Shown: positions 10,505 to 21,749 of the stretch, in pieces
Position numbering within the stretch: position 1 is the first letter of the stretch
Layout: each line of letters begins with the position of its first letter
From: Sporothrix humicola
Lineage: Eukaryota > Ascomycota > Sordariomycetes > Ophiostomatales > Ophiostomataceae
Direction of reading: 5' to 3'
Assembly (NCBI GenBank): GCA_021396245.1
Contig: WNYE01000003.1
Span: forward strand, 620,001 to 684,000
DNA length: 64,000 bases
Notes under the pieces: model-generated
The model's database searches: none
Seen by the model: the letters and a program-made list of their open reading frames with translations, nothing else
Told to the model about the DNA's origin: nothing
Made by a program: the position numbers and the translations under genes

Positions 10505-12761
10505 GGCGGGCGGGCGGCGAGGGGGAGTGAGACAGGGCGAAAAAGAAAGTCTTGGGGACCGGTCGGGGTGGGAAATCGAAGGGTCTGTCGGACGCAAAGG
10601 GTCGTTGAATCGGTGTCGTCGGGTTGGGAATCATCAAAGTTGAGATTCAAAAGGTCGAAAGTCGAAACGGAGGGGGATGGTGAAAAAGGGAACGCGACCC
10701 GCCAGTTCGAGGTAAGACGACTAACGAGGAAAGAGGAGAAGGTGGAAGGAACGGTTATCAATACGGAGTAGGCAGGAGGGGATCTCCTCCGTAGTGATGT
10801 GGACAACTGTGAACGCTAGGAAAGAGGGTCCTTTTGGGAGGTATTACGGCACTGTCGCGCCTTCCGCCGTGGGCCTAAACCAGGCTAAATACCCCTGTTC
10901 TATCACGTGAGAGTACACGAACACGAGGCGACACTGCCCCCAGGGCCTACGTAGCCCCCTAAAACACACGGAAAACACACGGGGTTTGAGCCTGGGGCGC
11001 TAGAAGCCGCTAAAGAATGGCCACCAAGGTCCGAAAATGATGAAGATATTAAGGGAGGTAGGGTTCAATAGGCAGCACCCAATGCGTTCGCCACTGATGC
11101 TAGATATAGCAGGGCCCGTGTTATGACTGAGTTATTTGGGAAGGAGCGATGCAAGATTGCATGTGCAAGGCAAGGGCGAGCCAGTCACATCACAGGTGTC
11201 CAGTGACACTTGAAGTGAACAAAATAAATGATGGAGTGCAAAGGATGGGCAAAATTCTAAATGGCAAATAGCTTGCGATGGGTCCTGGTATGCCAAGTTT
11301 GGCGGCTCACAAGCTTCAACTACCGGCCGTCGAGCTTTTGTAGCGATGGAAAAAGAAGGGACGAAAAAAAGGGAACCGTCCTACGCAATACATACAGTGC
11401 TGACAGCCTTGGCCTGCTCCTGCCTTTGTTTATTTTTGCATCTGCTTTTTGCATTTGAGTGTGCCTTCCCCAACTGTCAAATTGCTCCTTCATCCCTTCC
11501 TTGACCGCTTTGATATCGGCCGTTGCTCTTTCCTTTAATGAGCCTTTGTTCCTTCCAACATGCGCGTGCCGGCGCCCCAAATGGCAACGGCACAATCAGC
11601 AGTGCCCCAAAATGTTCCAGAGTGCCCTAGAGCGCCCACAGTCCACTAACGACTTGCCTAAATGGCAAATAACGATCAGCGAGCAGACAACACTGTTTAT
11701 CATATCTTTGCGATGACCGACTTGCGACGGCGATTTGGGCGATTTGGCCTGGCTTCATTCTGGCGTCGTTCTGGCTTCCGTCTGGTCCTTTCTGGCGTGG
11801 CGCGAAACAAATGTCAATAGCGCTAGCGAGACCCAAGACTGGAGCTTGGTGGGTGATGTAATTTGACTGATTTGCGGTGGCTTGAAACCTGTTTACAGAG
11901 ACCCATTTTGGGCCGTAGAGCCCCGGTACTTGCATAAAAGCACAAGTCGCTATTTATATCGCACCCGCTTAGGCGCATGCTACCAGGGTCCGGTGTTGGG
12001 TCTCCAAAAATACAGGCCCAAACGGGCAAAAAGGGGGGAAAGTGCAGGAGATGGAGGGGCCTAGGACGCGCTGGCACACTGGCGCACTGGGCCTGGCGCA
12101 CTGGCGCCCAAACTCCGCCACATGCTGCTATTGTGGGCGGGCTGAGAGTGCGTTGAGTGGGCTCGGTGGGCTGTTGGAACTCCGTTCATACTTACGTCGT
12201 GCGCACACACTCGCACCTTCCCTGCTTCGTATCCCACTACGGAGGCCAGGGAGCACAGGTCGGACAGGGTGCTACAGAAATAGACAATCCTCACTCAGTA
12301 GACGACATCTCGTGTCGTTTTGTTTCGCCGCCTTGCCCCCATTCCACCGCCAATCCTCCTGCAAGGGGAACACTGTCGTTGCTTTCGTTTCTTATCTTTT
12401 TTCCGTCTGTTTACTCTCCTGACCTGCATTTGCATTGTTTTGATCGTTTGAATACCCCTCCTCGTTCTAGCCTCTACGCCAGGACTCTCTGTCCCCTTTG
12501 ATCTCCTCGATCTCTGATCTCTCGATCTCTTGATCTTTTGAACGTCTGATCACTTCGACCCCTCGGACGTTTCATTCGAATCCCGACCTCCGACAACCTT
12601 CCTTTCTCACCACGACACCATCCTCCGATCTTACCGTACGAAGCCTTCGACCACGGCACCCGATCTCGACTAGACCGACGTCATTCTCCCTCTCTTTCTC
12701 CCCCCCGATCGCGGGCTGATCGACTCTGGCTTTGCTCTTCCACCAGCACCAGCCGCCAGCC
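10505..12761. promoter_or_regulatory. Divergent intergenic region, csx2-like and ync13-like genes
   Basis: About 2.3 kb between two divergent starts. I see no gene: frames are short and translate to low-complexity sequence. Around 12068-12112 there is a GC-rich stretch with repeated CTGGCGCA-like units. From about 12300 to 12761 the plus strand is CT-rich, the likely leader of the downstream gene. No defined operator recognised. Confidence 0.45.
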
Positions 12762-15700
12762 ATGTCGACAGCCTCCAACCGCACCTCGCGGCCCAGCCGC
12801 AGCAGCCTGCACAACTCCCGCATGAGCACCATGAGCGCCCGCCGGCCGCGTGCAGGATCGAGAGCGGCCCACCTGGCCGAAGTGCAGTTTGAAGACGGCT
12901 ACAGCTACGCCCTCCGCATCGCCTACCTCAACTATCTGCTGCAACCGAAGAAGAAGAGAAAGGAGTATGTGGCGGCACCGAAACCGGTCGTCCGCTCGCA
13001 CACGGCGTCCAACAGCGTGGGCGAGCTGATGAAGGAGTTTATGCCGACGGGGTCAGGGTCGTCGTCCTCGGCCAACATGAAGCTGCCCCACAGTCTGCGG
13101 CAGGCTCTCGAGAAACGCATGGAGGGCGTGCTGCGCGGCACCGAGAAGCTGCCCGGGTACAACGACGCGGCCGTCAAGCGCACGTTTGGCGAGGCATACA
13201 CGGCGTTTACGGCCGACAGTTTCCGCAAGAGCATCGACAAGGACCGCAAGATTGAGCCGCTGATCCTGATTTTCTACACATCGGCCAGCAAAGCGCAGGG
13301 CCGCGGCAAGGCGGCCGACGACGACTCGTGGAAGCCGCTCGTGGACCGGCACGTGGCCCTGTTTGTGCGGCTTGTCAGCAGTCTCATGCGCGACCTGGGC
13401 AGCGACCAGGGCCGGCCGGAATTCATGGGCCGGCTCGCCACCCTCGAGAAGAAGTTGTTGACAAACGACCAGGACCTGTCCCTCGACACCACACAGATCG
13501 GCGAGCACAAGACGATCGAGGTCGAGATACCGCTGACATACGACGTCAAGGACATGCCCATGGTGCAGACGGTGGCCCGCATTTTCGGGCGAACACAGAG
13601 CGAGGTGCAGACGGAGATCGACCGCGACTTGACTGTGTGGACGGAAGAAGCCGCTCTCAAGGACCTCAAAACATACCAGCACCAGCTGACGTCAAATATG
13701 CCGGGAGCCCTGCGTCGGGGCGACTTTGACCTCGACTCGGCCTACGACGAGTGGAAGAAGGCCGAGATCCACCAGCTCACACAAATGATGCTGGACCTGC
13801 TGACGGTGCGGCCCGACCTGGCCAAGACGTCGACGGCCGGTGCGGGTGCTGGAGCGTCTTTGGGCGGCAATGGTGCAGAGAAGCCGTTGCCGATCCGGCC
13901 GACATCCATGTACGGCGAGGACCAGACGTACGCCGACATTAGCCGCATGATCTCGTCGCATCCAGACCCTGTGGCGGCTGCGTCCGTCGTCAACCAGTTT
14001 GGCTATGACGGGTCCATGGGCTTTTCGTCCCTCTCCATGGACGACAGTGCTAGCGGTGGCAGCAGCATCCGGGCTGTTGAGGAGTCGCCCGAGTACACTT
14101 ATATTCCGTCTGACCCGCGATCCTATTACAAATTTGTGCTCAAGCATGCCATGTCCTACGACCAGCTGCACCACGACGAGGGTACCATCGTCTCTGAGGC
14201 AGTGCCCCTTCACCGCTCGTCGATGGATTTGCTGATTGAGCTGGCTGTGCACTGGCGGATCCCGCAGTTTTCGCGCGAGGTGCTATTGTTGGACGTTGCA
14301 TCGCAAAAGTACCTCGACCTCGAGCTGCGCGCCGAGGAGGTGTACGAGGTATTTGAGGACGTCAAGGACAGCGCCACCTTTGATCACCTGCCGCACAACA
14401 AGAAGCAGCCGTACATTCAAATGTTTGGCCAGCCGCTGCACAGCATCGAGCGCACACAGTGGGCGTCGCACGACTACGCCGCCTACCAGCAGATTCTGGT
14501 CAAGATGCAGGAGGCCATGCTGCGCGAGCTGCTCGAGGTGGCATCGCAGTGCTACGAGCCGAAGCCGCAGTCGATCGGCCCCACGCTCATGTTTATCGAG
14601 AACCACGTCCACAGCGACGACGCCTTCCCACAGCGGCCCGAAGTCGTCGCCCAGTTCGCCGAGGCGCTGACGGCCACGATGCGGGACCGCGCTGCCGGCG
14701 TATACCGGGAGTTCTTGGACACCAACATCCCGCGCGAAGAGGACGACTGGGACTTTAGCCATGTCGTGAACCTGGGCAAGGCTGTTGTGACTGTCTGTGA
14801 ACGCACGCGCAAGCGGTACCGCAAGAACCCCGAGATTATGGGCGTCAGCCCGTTCAAGGAGCTGGTGGGCACCATGTTCCCGAGCTTCGAGGCGGACGCC
14901 AAGGCCATTATCGAGCGCATCATCCAAAAGGCCAAGGACCGCGGGCTCGAGGTCAACATGCAGGACGGCTTTGACTTGTACAAGGAGCTCGCCGACATCC
15001 GCAAGATCCATGTTGAATCTTTACCCGGCAAACCGTTTGCCTTCCACATTGAGGGTTTGTTAGAGGAATTTGTGTGGCGGTGGATCAAGGGCGCCCAGGA
15101 GCGCATGGAGAACATTGTCGAGGAAGCGATCAAGCAGGACCAGTTCCAGGTGCGCGTGCAGAACCCGGGCGACGTGCCGACGGACGACGAGCGCCACAGT
15201 GTGTCGATTATCGATACGTTCCAGGCGTTCAACCAGAGCGTGGACCAGATCTACCAGCTCGAGTGGGACGACGACGTGCACCACGCCAAGTTCATGACGG
15301 CGCTGGCCAAGGCGTTTACGGCGGGCATTGGACGCTACTGCGAGATTGTCGAGCAGCGGTTCGCCAAGGAGATGGACCGGCCGTCGGCGCAGGAGCTGGC
15401 GGACGCCAACAAGACGACGCAGGAGCGGTGGATGCAGTACGCCAAAGATGTGATGAGCAACAAGGACAAGGTGGAGCCGTTCCAGTTCTACGCCGAGTCG
15501 TTTGTCAAGCTCAACAACATCGAGTACGGCATGCAGGCGCTCGATGCGCTCGAGAAGTCGGTCAATGTCGATGGGTGCGCGGAAGTCTTGAAACGGGAAA
15601 ATGGACCCATTAAGCCTGTTGACCGGCGCAACGCCAAATATGTGTTTACGATCAAGATTGTCGAGGCCGAAGACTTAAAGGCGTGCGACCCGACGGGCAC

Positions 15701-17060
15701 AAGCGATCCGTATGTCGTGCTCGGCGATGAGTACCAGAAGCGGCTGGCCAAGACGCGCATCATCATGCGTAACCTCAACCCGCGCTGGGACGAGTCGGTC
15801 GAGATTACTGTGTCGGGCCCGCTCAACATTATCGCGACGATCTGGGACTACGACACGTTTGGCGACCACGACTTTGTCGGCCGCACGTCCCTCAAGCTCG
15901 ACCCGCTGCACTTCAGCGACTACCTGCCGCGCGAGTTCTGGCTCGACCTCGACACGCAGGGCCGCTTGCTGCTGAGAGTCAGCATGGAGGGCGAGCGCGA
16001 CGACATCCAGTTCCACTTTGGCAAGGCCTTCCGGCACCTCAAGCGCACGGAGCGCGACATGGTGCGCAAGGTCACCGACAAGCTCGTGGCGCACATTAAT
16101 GCATCACTGTCGTACGAGACGCTCAAGAGTCTGCTGAACCGCGGATCGGCGCTGGCGTCGTCGGTGGCGGCGCTGTGGCAGAAGCGCACGTCGACCAAGC
16201 CGCAGCCGCTGTCGCAGGCCGAGATCGAGAACACGCTGCAGCCGCTCTTTACGTACTTTAACGAGAACTTTGCCATTATGAACCAGACGCTGACTCACGC
16301 CACGATGATGGCCGTCATGACGCGGCTGTGGAAGGAGGCGCTCATGGCCATTGAGGGCTTGCTGGTGCCGCCGCTCTCCGAGAAGCCGTCGACGCAAAAG
16401 CCCCTGACGCAAGGCGAGCTCGATGTCGTCTACAAGTGGCTCGAGATGCTCTTTGACTTCTTCCACGCACGCAACGAGCACGGCGAGGTGCTGGGCGTGC
16501 CGGCCGACATTTTGAAATCGCCCAAATACCACGAGCTCGCGTCGCTCAACTTCTTCTACTTTGAGACCACCGAGAACCTCGTGCGCACCTCGGAGCGCAT
16601 GGCCGCCGCCACCGCCCAGCGCGCACAGCAGCAGCTCCAGCAACAGCAGCAGCAACTGCCCGCCAACGGCATTATCCCGGGCCTGTCGAGCCGGCACTTG
16701 TCTGCGCCGCCCGGGTTTGGCCCCGGCGCGGCCGGCGGTGCCGGCGGCGCGTTTGCCAGCATGGGCACGATCCGTCGCGGCAAGAGCATCATGATGGCGC
16801 GCAACCTGGGCACGATGCGGCGGGCCAAGGAGGAGAAGCGCAAGGACGCGCAGGCAGACCCGTCGGACGACATGATCCTGCGGATCCTGCGCATGCGCCC
16901 CGAGGCGGCCAACTATCTCAAGGAGCGACACCGGCAAAAGGAGCGCATGCAGGCGCACCAGGCGGCGGCGATGATTGTGCGGCAGAGCATCAGCCAGGGC
17001 TGGACGGGCCCGGCCTTTGGCGGCGCCATGTACAGCCGGAACAACCTGCCGATGCGGTAG
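12762..17060 (+). CDS. ync13: Munc13/Unc13-like MUN-domain protein with C2 domain (Ync13 type)
   Basis: Single exon, 1432 residues from ATG 12762; the open frame reaches 12732 only through a TTG codon. The protein has a basic Ser-rich N-terminus, a long helical region with Munc13-homology segments (MHD1 near residues 700-870, MHD2 near 1150-1290), and between them a C2 domain (about 959-1053, from YVFTIKIVEAEDLKACDPTG) carrying calcium-site-type aspartates (DPTGTSDPY, DYDTFGDHD). A Gln run lies near 1285-1298, followed by a Gly/Ala-rich then basic C-terminus. In fission yeast Ync13 acts at the division site in exocytosis and endocytosis needed for wall integrity; a similar role is inferred here. 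Order and length match the fungal family; orthologue name is probable. Confidence 0.85.
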   Translation: MSTASNRTSRPSRSSLHNSRMSTMSARRPRAGSRAAHLAEVQFEDGYSYALRIAYLNYLLQPKKKRKEYVAAPKPVVRSHTASNSVGELMKEFMPTGSGSSSSANMKLPHSLRQALEKRMEGVLRGTEKLPGYNDAAVKRTFGEAYTAFTADSFRKSIDKDRKIEPLILIFYTSASKAQGRGKAADDDSWKPLVDRHVALFVRLVSSLMRDLGSDQGRPEFMGRLATLEKKLLTNDQDLSLDTTQIGEHKTIEVEIPLTYDVKDMPMVQTVARIFGRTQSEVQTEIDRDLTVWTEEAALKDLKTYQHQLTSNMPGALRRGDFDLDSAYDEWKKAEIHQLTQMMLDLLTVRPDLAKTSTAGAGAGASLGGNGAEKPLPIRPTSMYGEDQTYADISRMISSHPDPVAAASVVNQFGYDGSMGFSSLSMDDSASGGSSIRAVEESPEYTYIPSDPRSYYKFVLKHAMSYDQLHHDEGTIVSEAVPLHRSSMDLLIELAVHWRIPQFSREVLLLDVASQKYLDLELRAEEVYEVFEDVKDSATFDHLPHNKKQPYIQMFGQPLHSIERTQWASHDYAAYQQILVKMQEAMLRELLEVASQCYEPKPQSIGPTLMFIENHVHSDDAFPQRPEVVAQFAEALTATMRDRAAGVYREFLDTNIPREEDDWDFSHVVNLGKAVVTVCERTRKRYRKNPEIMGVSPFKELVGTMFPSFEADAKAIIERIIQKAKDRGLEVNMQDGFDLYKELADIRKIHVESLPGKPFAFHIEGLLEEFVWRWIKGAQERMENIVEEAIKQDQFQVRVQNPGDVPTDDERHSVSIIDTFQAFNQSVDQIYQLEWDDDVHHAKFMTALAKAFTAGIGRYCEIVEQRFAKEMDRPSAQELADANKTTQERWMQYAKDVMSNKDKVEPFQFYAESFVKLNNIEYGMQALDALEKSVNVDGCAEVLKRENGPIKPVDRRNAKYVFTIKIVEAEDLKACDPTGTSDPYVVLGDEYQKRLAKTRIIMRNLNPRWDESVEITVSGPLNIIATIWDYDTFGDHDFVGRTSLKLDPLHFSDYLPREFWLDLDTQGRLLLRVSMEGERDDIQFHFGKAFRHLKRTERDMVRKVTDKLVAHINASLSYETLKSLLNRGSALASSVAALWQKRTSTKPQPLSQAEIENTLQPLFTYFNENFAIMNQTLTHATMMAVMTRLWKEALMAIEGLLVPPLSEKPSTQKPLTQGELDVVYKWLEMLFDFFHARNEHGEVLGVPADILKSPKYHELASLNFFYFETTENLVRTSERMAAATAQRAQQQLQQQQQQLPANGIIPGLSSRHLSAPPGFGPGAAGGAGGAFASMGTIRRGKSIMMARNLGTMRRAKEEKRKDAQADPSDDMILRILRMRPEAANYLKERHRQKERMQAHQAAAMIVRQSISQGWTGPAFGGAMYSRNNLPMR

Positions 17061-17740
17061 GCGGCGGTGAAGGCAAAAAACAAAAACAAAATACTAACGA
17101 CGGATGATATTTCTTTTCTCTTCATACTTGGCTTTTCTTGTTTCTCTGGTTACTTGGACATATTGCTTGGCTATTTACGGGGTCATTTTCATTTTTCATT
17201 TGATTTTTCCTGGGTTTTCTTTGGCAACATGTTTGGGAGCATCAGCAGTTTGGTTTTGATTTATGCCTTTCTTTTCTTTTTCCTCTTCCTCTTTTCTGTT
17301 TTCCGTCTTGGAGTACCCCTATGCGAATCTGTTTATGTTTATGGCCTGTCTTGTTCTCATCTTTATTATTCTCTTTCTCTCACCTCGATCTTCACAGCGT
17401 GCGCCAGCGCTGCAATTTGAAAATGTACTCTTTGTCGTTTGTTTGAGCGAAAACTATATCCGGGCCTGTTGAATATTTAATAAAGTCTTGAACTGAACGA
17501 GAGTAGCCCCCGTGATGACCAACAGTGACTATTTTGACATCATGCTGACGGTGTGGATGTTCAGAGACAGCAACAAGCATTGTGGCTCCACTTTTTAAAG
17601 CCAAGCCAAACGCCCCTAATTCGGCCCCCTCACAAGCTCGCCCCCAAGCTCGCAGCCCCCAAATCTGTGTGTGAGCATCGCTTCTTAGGTAGCTCGTCTT
17701 TACATCAAGCCTCCTCTCATCCTCCCTCCCTTCACTCACA
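17061..17740. other. 3' region of the ync13-like gene and promoter of the Dabb gene
   Basis: About 680 bases, very T-rich up to 17400, consistent with a 3' UTR. An AATAAA at 17479-17484 may be a poly(A) signal if the transcript reaches that far. The last 100 bases before 17741 are CT-rich and probably form the leader of the next gene. No gene seen. Confidence 0.45.
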
Positions 17741-18297
17741 ATGATCACGCACCAGCGCCTCTTGCGAACTTGCATCTTCGCCATCTTTATTTTCTTTTTC
17801 CTCTTTGGCTTTACGCACTACCAGCTCGTGTCCGACTCGACGCCGTTTCCCGTGCCGGCGTCTCCGCAGTCTCCGTTGTCTCCATTGCCCTCCAAACCAC
17901 AGACGTCCACCATGTCCGTCGTCCACACCGTCCTCTTCCAGTTCAAGGCCGATGCCGATCCAGAGAGGGTCAAAGAAGTGCGTAGCATTCAGCCTTTAAT
18001 GCATCCAGGGTACCCCATACTAACGTTTAGACCGTCCGTCATTTCCTGTCGTTGAAGAAGGCGTGCGTGTCCGCCACCACGAAGCAGCCCTACATCCTCT
18101 CCCTGAAAGGCGGCAAGGACAACTCGCCCGAGGGCCTGCAGGGCGGCGTGACGCACGGTTTTGTGGCCGAGTTTGCATCGACGGCGGACCGCGACTACTA
18201 CGTGGCCAAAGACCCGGCGCACCTGGCTTTTGTGGCGTCGCTGGACGGGCTGGTCGAGAAGGCCGTTGTGGTTGACTTTTCCGACGGTGTTTACTAG
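17741..18297 (+). CDS. Stress-responsive A/B barrel (Dabb) domain protein
   Basis: Exons 17741-17977 and 18031-18297 with a 53-base intron (GTGCGT...CTAACGTTTAG). The join gives 167 residues from ATG 17741, or 110 from the in-frame ATG at 17912. The Dabb domain starts at MSVVHTVLFQFKADADPERV and includes KQPYILSLKGGKD and a C-terminal VVVDFSDGVY; 110 residues is the usual size of free Dabb proteins. The longer start adds a hydrophobic stretch (CIFAIFIFFFLFGF) that could be a membrane anchor or signal sequence, then a Pro/Ser linker. Both starts are plausible and may both be used. Dabb proteins are small dimeric alpha+beta barrels linked to stress responses in plants and fungi or to polyketide cyclisation; no substrate can be assigned. 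Convergent with the next transporter. Confidence 0.78.
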
Positions 18298-18496
18298 GGA
18301 GGCATTCATGATCATGCAACATTTCATGATTTTTTATTAGGCTATGTAGCGTCATTTACTGTCATCAATATATCTTCAACGTCGTTATAAATTGTGTCTT
18401 ATGTCATCATTATGTCGTTAGGTATCCTGGACAGTTGTCTTTGCTTATTCTTTCTTTCTCGTCCTATCCACAATGTGGCACTTTGCCGTTGATATA

Positions 18497-20376
18497 TCAC
18501 ACGTCCTGCTCATCATTTTGAACATCAGCATATACGAGCGGCTGCCGTTCGTCTTGCCAACTCGCCCTCCGTGTCTTTTGCTTGCCGGCCTTGACCTTTC
18601 GCCTCGATTGGTTCTGCTTGGAGGCTTCTTCTCGCCGTCTGTCACGCCACAACAGTATCTGAATGGCCAACGTCACGATGACCATCAAAATCTGCAGCGT
18701 GATGGACCACGTGTATCCGCGACGAGCGGCCGGAAAGTCCGTGGTCCGCCACACGAAATTGGGCGCAATGGCCTGCAGCACATAGGCCAGGTCGTTGGCG
18801 ACGGCGACAACAAGCGCCCGCTTCTCCGTGTCGGCCGAGCAAATCTCGTTGATCCAGATGAGGATCAGGGGGCCGGCGCCGCCGCCAATCTCGCTGAACC
18901 AGTAGACGACCTTGCGGGCGTGGATGTTTTCGTACAAAGGCATCCGGAGGAACGCGACGGCAAAGCCGAGGTGGATGGCTGCGCCCAGGTAGATAAACGG
19001 CCAACGACGGGCAGTGCCGCCGAGCGCGTCCGAGAGCCAGCCCCAGACGAGGGACATGCAGATCAGGATGCCGGTGCAGACGAGGGGGACTGTAGACTGT
19101 TAGTGTGCGTTAAACTCTGATGCTACGCAGACTGGACTCACGGTTGTTGATCTGGGAAATGGAAAAGGAGACGCCCGGCACTGGCGGCGGGTCTGCATTG
19201 AAGCTCTTGAGCCAGTAGCCCATGGCGTTTTGGTAGCTGCCATTGTTCCACAGAATGTAGAGCAGGGGCAGAAGATACGTGTGCCAACTCCTCAGGATTT
19301 GGCGAACCTTCTCGCGGGTCCACGGCTGCTTGCCGGCGCGGCCAATGGCCTTCATGCGGTCGACGGACAGCTGGCGCTCTTCTTCCGACAGCCACCACGT
19401 GCGGTCGCCGCTTTGAGGCAGGTTGGGGAAGAAGACGTAGCCGAGGAGGGCTAGCGGCAACGTAATGAAGCCGTCAACAACAAACAACCAGCGCCCTACA
19501 ACGTTAGCGGGGTATATATGAAGAGAAATGCACCGTTGACTCACACCCCGACATGCCGTGCACGTTGTGCAGCCGCTCGTAGGCCTTGGCCTGCAGGAAA
19601 CCGCTAAACAGCTTGCCCACCGACCCGGACAGCCAGAACAGCATCGCCCGTTTGCCGAGCTCGGGCGGCGTGTAGATTGACCCTAGCAGATAGTGGATGC
19701 CCGGGTAGAAGCCGCTCTCGAATAGGCCGACGATAAACCTTAAAAGGTAGAGGGAGTGTGGCGACTGCACGGTGGCCGCACTCACCGTCGCCAGCCCCCA
19801 GCCGACTTCGAGCGACGGGATGACCCAGCGCGGACTGACTCGTGTAATCAGCAGCGTGGCCGGGATCTGGCCGAGCACGTAGCCGGCCGTCCACAGCGAC
19901 GTGCTCGTGACCAGCTCGTTGCCGTCCATGTGCAGCTCCTCCTTCATGCCGCTCAGAAAGGCGTTGTAGACGTTTGTCTGGTCGAGTGTTTTGAGAAAGT
20001 AACCGATCGAGGCAAACGTCAGGACGACGGCGTCGACCTTGTTGAGGAGACGACGTTCAGCCGGCGGGCGATCCCAGGTGTCCCAAATATAGCTTCGCCA
20101 TGTTATGGGAGCAGACGGTGTGTGTGGCTGATGTTTGTTGTCGTCGTCAAGATCGAGATCGAGATCAAGGTCGACTGTCGAGTTGCTTCGGCTGCTCTCG
20201 CCACTGTTATTGAGCAGCCGCTCGGTGTCGAGCTCGTTCTCTTGTCGTTGGTAGTCCCTCATCGTGGGCAGATCATCTAGAGGGATATCTTTGATGTTGT
20301 CGTTGAATCTGACGTTGTTGTTTTGTCCGGCCGTATCGCTAAACCTTCGTTCGAGAAGGCCATTGTCTTGAGCCAT
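18497..20376 (-). CDS. MFS transporter, allantoate/pantothenate (Dal5/ACS anion:cation symporter) family
   Basis: Three exons: 20376-19545, 19495-19142 and 19089-18497; donors GTGAGT at 19544 and 19141, acceptors at 19497-19496 and 19091-19090. The product is 592 residues. The first 95 residues are polar, with an Asp/Leu repeat (DLDLDLDL) and no membrane segment. About 12 TM helices follow. Family marks are WDRPPAERRLLNKVDAVVLT before TM1, NVYNAFLSGMKEEL after it, the GFYPGIHYLLGSIYTPPELGKR loop, and GWRWLFVVDG rebuilt across intron 1. These proteins import small organic anions (allantoate, pantothenate, nicotinate, biotin) with protons at the plasma membrane; the substrate here is unknown. 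The C-terminus is basic and hydrophilic. Its promoter region is shared with the divergent carboxylesterase. Confidence 0.85.
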
Positions 20377-21749
20377 ATTTGAGAGGCATTCCTGGCACTA
20401 CAGCCATACTCATACATATGTCGTTATGCCTGGCCTGTGTGCGTGCTTGTGAAGGAGCGTCCTTATTACAAACCATCGGACAGCACGTATGTAGGCAGAC
20501 ATGGCTGCTGACCGCTGTCTCATGTTGGGTATTGTTTTGTGTTGTTTCGTGTATTTTTCTGTGCATTCTTTGGCTGTTTTACTGAGCATTTGCTGCGTGT
20601 TGTGCTCGCCATCGGGGCAGGTGCCCCCTGACGCAGATGTTGCCATCCGTCATCGCGGTTGCGTTTGCCGCTAGCACACCATTCAGACTTCGGGAAGGAG
20701 CGAAGCTGAGTTTACGCGGGGAAGAAGGAAGACGAGACAAAAAGGAAGGAACGATCGAAAACAACATGCATCAAGCGGGGCTACAAAGATGTGCACATAA
20801 CCGAACAAGAACTCGACGATCTGCGATGCAGCAAGATCGAGGATAGTCGTACCCTCGCGTTCGCCTCGTACTCGAGTTCGCGCCGAGTGTACCTTTGTTT
20901 GGTTGCATTTGTAATTTGATCAAACAGGTGCCGTGTAAGCCAGCCAACGACGTGTGTGGATAGACAGGGCGTAGCAAACCGTCCTCAGTAAAGGATACTC
21001 CCACCGCTCGGCACTACGTTAGCGCGACTTCCCCAGATTCGAGTACCGTGGATTTTTACCCAAAAGAAAAGAAAGAACGAGATAAAGCTTTCCGAGCTTT
21101 CCGAAAAATCATGTAAAAAAGAAAAACAAGAACCAATCCCCGTCTGCTCGTCTGCCCATCTGCCCATTTTCTTCTTACAAAACCCCCAGACACCGCTGTT
21201 TCCCAGATCGCCACTCTTTTCTTTCTCTTTTCTTTCTTCCTACATTCCCAGACGATTGACGAAAACCGAGCAAAAGGCACGCCCTAAGCGAATTCTACGA
21301 CTACCCTTGACTCGACGACGATCTCGATCAACAACACGTATCGCTTCCACTTTATCCCCGAGACCAATTTACAACGGACGATCGGATCAGCAGAGCATAC
21401 GTATGTCCGTACGTATGCCCGTTTTCGACAGCAATGGACTTTACACGTTAGATTGCAGCAAAATGCCGCGAGAATTATCGACGACAAGCGAACAGCCTGA
21501 ATGGCATGTGGCCTACCATATGGCCTAAATCCGCCAACCCCGACGTATACCGAGGACGATATAGCTTGAATGACGACTCGATGGAGACAGGATGGAGACA
21601 GCAAGAAGTCTTGCAAACACATGTGCAAGCAAGTGCTTGTGCAGGGAGTGGATTGAAGATAAAAGAGCTCGGCTTCCCACGATGTCTTGGCTAAACAAGA
21701 TGGCTACTCTTCCGCATCAATCGACAAATGCTCTCGATTATCCACCAAC
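20377..21749. promoter_or_regulatory. Divergent intergenic region, MFS transporter and carboxylesterase
   Basis: About 1.4 kb between divergent starts. No gene supported; frames are short and atypical. The plus strand is mixed in composition with an A/G-rich part near 21056-21130. Expected to hold both promoters; no clear TATA box next to either start. Confidence 0.4.
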
